Assembly: GCA_001931875.2 (NCBI GenBank)
Contig: MSJH02000794.1
Coordinates: 1 to 64,000 of the forward strand
DNA length: 64,000 nt
Direction of reading: 5' to 3'
Source of the DNA: Byssochlamys sp. IMV 00236
Lineage: Eukaryota; Ascomycota; Eurotiomycetes; Eurotiales; Thermoascaceae
Notes under the pieces: model-generated
Seen by the model: the letters and a program-made list of their open reading frames with translations, nothing else
What the model was told of the DNA's origin: nothing
The model's database searches: none
Translations under genes and position numbers: made by a program
Shown: in pieces, positions 60,748 to 64,000 of the stretch
How positions within the stretch are numbered: the first letter of the stretch is position 1
Layout of the letters: the number at the start of each line of letters is the position of its first letter

Positions 60748-60794
60748 AAAAAACAGTCGGCAGGTGGAAACGGTCGGCAGATGACTAAACACGG
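60748..60794 (-). repeat. Right terminal inverted repeat
   Basis: On the - strand it reads CCGTGTTTAGTCATCTGCCG and continues to CCGACTGTTTTTT. It is followed by TA at 60795-60796. It is better preserved than the left copy, keeping two GTCGGCAG units. Confidence 0.9.
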
Positions 60795-61325
60795 TAATGT
60801 TGTAAGCACTAAATTAGTATAGAGGCGTTTGCGGCTGATAATGGACATGCGCACCGCTAGCATTAGAAATCTACGATCCTCCCATGGAGAATTCGACTGG
60901 TATCACGGCAGGTTCAATCCCCGAACACTTAGTTTTGTGTTCTAACGCTCAGCGCAGTGAGTGTTCGGCCCCCAATCCCTGGGGTCCAATCCCTCTCTAG
61001 CAGAGATAAGGCGCTAACTTACTAACTCGCCTACAATCAATTAACCCGAAGGAATTTGCAGGTCTTATAGGGACCACTAAATCCTACTTTAAAATCTGCC
61101 CCCGCTAAGCAGCCCAAAATATAGACCTTAGGGGCGTTTTTACCCCCTCACCTCGTCGCATCTTTTGTCCCACGCTACTTAGGTTAGTTGGGGCCAAAGC
61201 GCCATGCTGGTTTGATTAATTTCCATGCGTGCTTGTCGTGAAGTAGGCTTTTTGTCTGATCTGGGCTTTCTTTTCTAGATTGAAGATGCATACTCTGTAT
61301 ACACTGCATGTTTTTGATCACAGCT
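60795..61325. other. Intergenic region with stem-loops and a B-box-like sequence
   Basis: This 531-bp stretch is normal in base composition, unlike the transposon next to it. It contains GGTTCAATCCC at 60911-60921 (a perfect match to a polymerase III B-box consensus), a 9-bp inverted repeat CCGAACACT / AGTGTTCGG (60921-60929 and 60960-60968) and CCCCAATCCCTGGGG near 60970-60985. I could not fold a tRNA around the B-box. It may be part of a dispersed repeat. Confidence 0.4.
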
Positions 61326-62339
61326 TCAGATCTGCTGAGCCCTCGCACGCCAGACACTCACCATATCAGTCCCTCTTCCACTGTCGTATGACCGAGCTGG
61401 TTTAAAGTATAGAACTCGCTCAAATGGTCCTTGAGCACCATCTGTTTCTTCGCTGGGTTCATTCAGGATGCCATCATTCCCCACTGCGAGGAGATCCCAG
61501 TACACACCCCTCAGACCCCACGGTGGCCCTTGAGCTTTGAGATCCTTATATAGTGGGAACTCCAGACAGACTAGAATACCACCAGGTGCGAGAAGCTCGC
61601 GCATGCGACGGGCCCAGTCTTTTCGCATTTCAGGTAGAAGCGCACAGAGAAACTCAAGCCAAAGAAGTCAACTCTAAGCCTGGATGGCTACAGCATAATC
61701 AGTGGATGCTTACAGTATAGTCGTAGATTAAATCAAACCCCCTGACGCCATCCGAAGCACAAGCAGCTTCCCAATCCCTCTGGAAGAAGTCGCCCTGGAC
61801 GAATTCTGCTTTTCCTGCGTGTTCCAAGGGCCACTCGCTGGACCTTTCGCCGTAGTTGTGCTGGATAGGCTTAGCTAGTTCTGATTTTGCATATTCTCTA
61901 GCCGTCTCGACGGCCTTGTTCGACACTTCAAGACCGTATGTATCGAAACCATGCAGGGTCAACGCGACTACGTCGTAGCCTCTTCCGCAGCCCTATTCGA
62001 AAATGAGTACCAGTCTATCACGCACAAGCCCCAATAGAGATGAAAAGCATACAGGCACGAGCGCTTTTAAACGACGACCATTCTCGGGTTTAGGCAAGAC
62101 CGCTGGTCGGCTTTCGATGAAATCAATCAATGCCGGCGATGGTTTCCCACGATCCCAGAGATCGCTCTGGTTTGTCTCCCATAGTTCTGACCATCCGGTA
62201 CTTTGAGTCTCTCGAGATCTTTTCGATATAGTGTCAGCGGTAATATGTTGATGTGAGATTAGCAGGGCGTTGCATTGTGTGTCCACCTATTAGCGAAATG
62301 AGAGATCAGACGTCCAGGAGGTTGTGGAATTGAGCTCAT
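61326..62339 (-). CDS. Thiol/thiopurine S-methyltransferase-like enzyme (TPMT family)
   Basis: Exons 62339-62287, 62218-62053, 61992-61714 and 61652-61326 give 274 aa. The SAM-binding motif is GCGRGYDVVALTLHGFDTYG (about residue 74), followed by GLEVSNKAVETA and FVQGDFFQRDW, then FDLIYDYTFLCALLPEMRKDW and GGILVCLEFPLY. The early STGWSELWETNQSDLWDRGK block is typical of fungal TPMT-family proteins, which methylate small thiols or halide/thiocyanate ions. The start at 62339 (MSSIPQPPGRLISHFANR) was found by placing the first intron with a GTGGAC donor, the only way to reach an ATG, since the second exon's frame has none. There is no signal peptide, so it is probably cytosolic. Substrate undetermined. 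Confidence 0.85.
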
Positions 62340-63093
62340 GGAAGTTATAGAAGTCTTTAGATAACCTGACTCAATACAGACTCGCCGGGATGTCTGATAT
62401 TCGGAAACGGAGATGGCGGAGATTGGGAAAGGACCAAACTGTTACAATGTGAAGAGGCTTTTGCGACAAGATGTTTCCCACCTGGGCAATGTACTCGACC
62501 GCGCTGTCACTGTCTTCTTCCTTTGTGGTGTTGAAATAGGGCAGTGTTTATACGGTCCTCGAGGGAACTAGAAAATGAACCTGGTTTGTCTCCAGAAATA
62601 TCTTGGGGATCGGCGTTCACGGCGGATGTGGTGGGGTCCATCTCGGCCTTTCGAAAAAGGTCGGCGAAGTCAAGGTCTCTACTTGCTCATATCCTCTCTA
62701 CAAGATATCCATGATGAAGACAAAGAATACTAAGTACTCTAATCTCGACCAGCACTATCTAAAGCGCACAACACTACTATCTCGCATGGGAAACTATCAG
62801 AATGTGGCGCAGGCACAGCTGCCTACCCACTGAAAGATCCAAACTTTCTAGAGACGACTCGAAAATTCAGGGAACTTTATAAGTAGTGTCCACCTGTGTG
62901 AAGCAATCCATCATTGAGATACCGTTTATACAATATTAACTGTCCCCGTAAATGATATCAATGTCCGCTGGGAACGTTCCGCATGCGGAAAATATCTCTG
63001 ACGCTATACGACGTTACTATTACTAGACGGATCAGCCTTATCTGGCCTCGTCACGATACTAATGGATAATAAAGCCGGAATGTACGCATCTTG
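62340..63093. other. Intergenic region
   Basis: This 754-bp stretch is upstream of the methyltransferase gene and downstream of the shortened zinc-cluster gene. A 76-codon frame at 62603-62833 (+) is not supported as a gene. Confidence 0.4.
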
Positions 63094-63796
63094 TCAGCGT
63101 GATAAATGTTTGATGTCCAAAAAGTCAAGGTTCACGGACGATGTGACTGCATCATGGTGCTTGGTCTGCCCATTGAGCGTATGACGCATTGTCGATGGCG
63201 AGTTTGGTTCTTGACCAGCAGCAGCGTTAGATCTCTCCTCAATTCCAATTAAATCATGTATACCCATGTGTCGAGTGTCCGGCATATTTTTCTCACTTCT
63301 GTTTCTATCCTCAGAATCGAAAAGATCAGGATTTAATAGCACCATAGGCTCTAAACCGAAAATGTTACGGTTGTCTTCATTTCCCCGATCCTTTTCTGCT
63401 CGTGTAGCCTCCATCTGGTATATATGAGGAAAGCTTATGTGCCACCTCAGCGGATTCTCCGATGCTGTTGATGGAACATCACGATCATGGTATTGCGCAC
63501 TCTCTGGATGAGGCCACGGACAGCGGGCAGAAGGTCTAAATCTACTTATGAAGACAAGGTCAGTCGGAAATACTCTAACAGAGATTGAGATTGAAGCTTA
63601 TCGCAGTATGCATAGATTACCGTCTGATGTTCTTAACATAAATCTCGCAGTCATCTCGACCATCTAGTCGGCAGTTGCTGCATGGCTGCCCATGGATCGA
63701 TGCGTCGCATCTGATCTTCCTCTTGCGGCATCTGCGACATGCCCCTGGTGCCCTTCGAATCCATCTCAGAGGGCGTATTTCTCGAGATTTCGTCAT
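63094..63796 (-). CDS. Short Zn2Cys6 protein, probably a truncated transcription factor
   Basis: Exons 63796-63621 and 63541-63094 give 207 aa. A complete zinc cluster lies at the N-terminus: Cys at 20, 23, 30, 39, 42 and 50 (ACRRCRKRKIRC, CSNC). It is followed by a hydrophilic linker of about 150 residues. The end, VNLDFLDIKHLSR, resembles the point in full-length regulators just before the helical middle domain, but a TGA stops the frame there. About 500 residues expected in an active regulator are missing and the continuation is not open. It is either a small DNA-binding protein that could compete for sites, or a broken gene. The start is the ATG at 63796; the frame above it has none. The donor (GTAATC) is not the strongest form, so the splice is moderately sure. 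Confidence 0.65.
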
Positions 63797-64000
63797 TTTA
63801 AGGCGCTCCAAGAAAAATGTTGGACGAGGAGAATGAGACCAGGCTGGGATCTCAAATAATACACAGCTACCCTCATATATATAAACAAAAGAGATTCTGT
63901 AATAAGAACGTATATAACTCTTGCTGGACCTTGGATAGACGGCCTAAACCACGTGTACGAAATGAAACTAGTATCACGCAGGAAGTATCGGGATTATGGG
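63797..64000. other. Upstream of the zinc-cluster gene, window end
   Basis: The last 204 bp should hold the promoter of the zinc-cluster gene. It contains a 23-bp segment also found near 39577 (see findings). Confidence 0.4.

Larger units (their letters stand above)
58679..60794 (+). mobile_element. RIP-degraded Fot1/pogo-type DNA transposon
   Basis: The 2116-bp element is bounded by 47-bp terminal inverted repeats (43 of 47 positions identical), each flanked by TA, the target duplication of the Tc1/mariner-pogo group. The interior is extremely AT-rich with TAA, TAT and ATA everywhere, in contrast to its GC-balanced flanks, which fits repeat-induced point mutation. The translated + strand still shows the order of a pogo/Fot1 transposase (see the pseudogene entry). 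The element lies between the membrane protein gene and the methyltransferase gene. Confidence 0.88.

Noticed and set aside
56550..64000. Secondary-metabolite gene cluster
   Set aside because: No polyketide synthase, peptide synthetase, terpene cyclase or similar core enzyme is visible; a methyltransferase and a short regulator alone do not make a cluster.

Overview
The window looks like nuclear DNA of a filamentous ascomycete, most probably an Aspergillus-like member of the Eurotiales. Genes carry several short GT...AG introns (about 50-80 nt), lie on both strands with 0.3-3.7 kb between them, and encode proteins typical of moulds: an APSES/KilA-N regulator, Zn2Cys6 regulators, DHA1 transporters, a GH92 mannosidase and a type-B carboxylesterase. 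One transposon is decayed in the way repeat-induced point mutation (RIP) decays DNA, which is a fungal process. I see no rRNA gene, no convincing tRNA, no CRISPR array and nothing bacterial. All splice models were built by hand from intron consensus plus reading-frame closure; every model listed with exon coordinates adds up to a whole number of codons.

Positions 1-32,600 hold mostly conserved core genes: INCENP-type chromosomal passenger protein (-), mitochondrial acyl-CoA dehydrogenase (+), reticulon (+), secreted histidine acid phosphatase (-), APSES-domain protein (-) with a 3.7 kb gene-free stretch upstream, DNA topoisomerase II (-), TBC-domain Rab GAP (+), PEBP-family protein (+) and secreted GH92 mannosidase (-).

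Positions 34,700-49,500 mix regulators and transporters: a PHD-finger protein (-) divergent from a Zn2Cys6 regulator (+), two divergent DHA1-type MFS transporters (- then +), Mediator subunit 4 (-) and an unrecognised fungal protein (-).

Positions 51,000-64,000 look more accessory: tandem secreted type-B carboxylesterase and class 3 lipase (+), a PQ-loop membrane protein (+), an unrecognised multi-pass membrane protein (-), a 2.1 kb AT-rich Fot1/pogo-type transposon with 47-bp terminal inverted repeats, a thiol-methyltransferase-like gene (-) and a Zn2Cys6 protein that stops just after its DNA-binding region (-).

I did not find a clearly new multi-gene system. The most useful observations are the RIP-destroyed transposon with intact termini, two stop-free introns whose retention would keep the frame (PEBP and PHD genes), an 11-nt exon in an MFS gene, the shortened zinc-cluster gene and two unassigned proteins.
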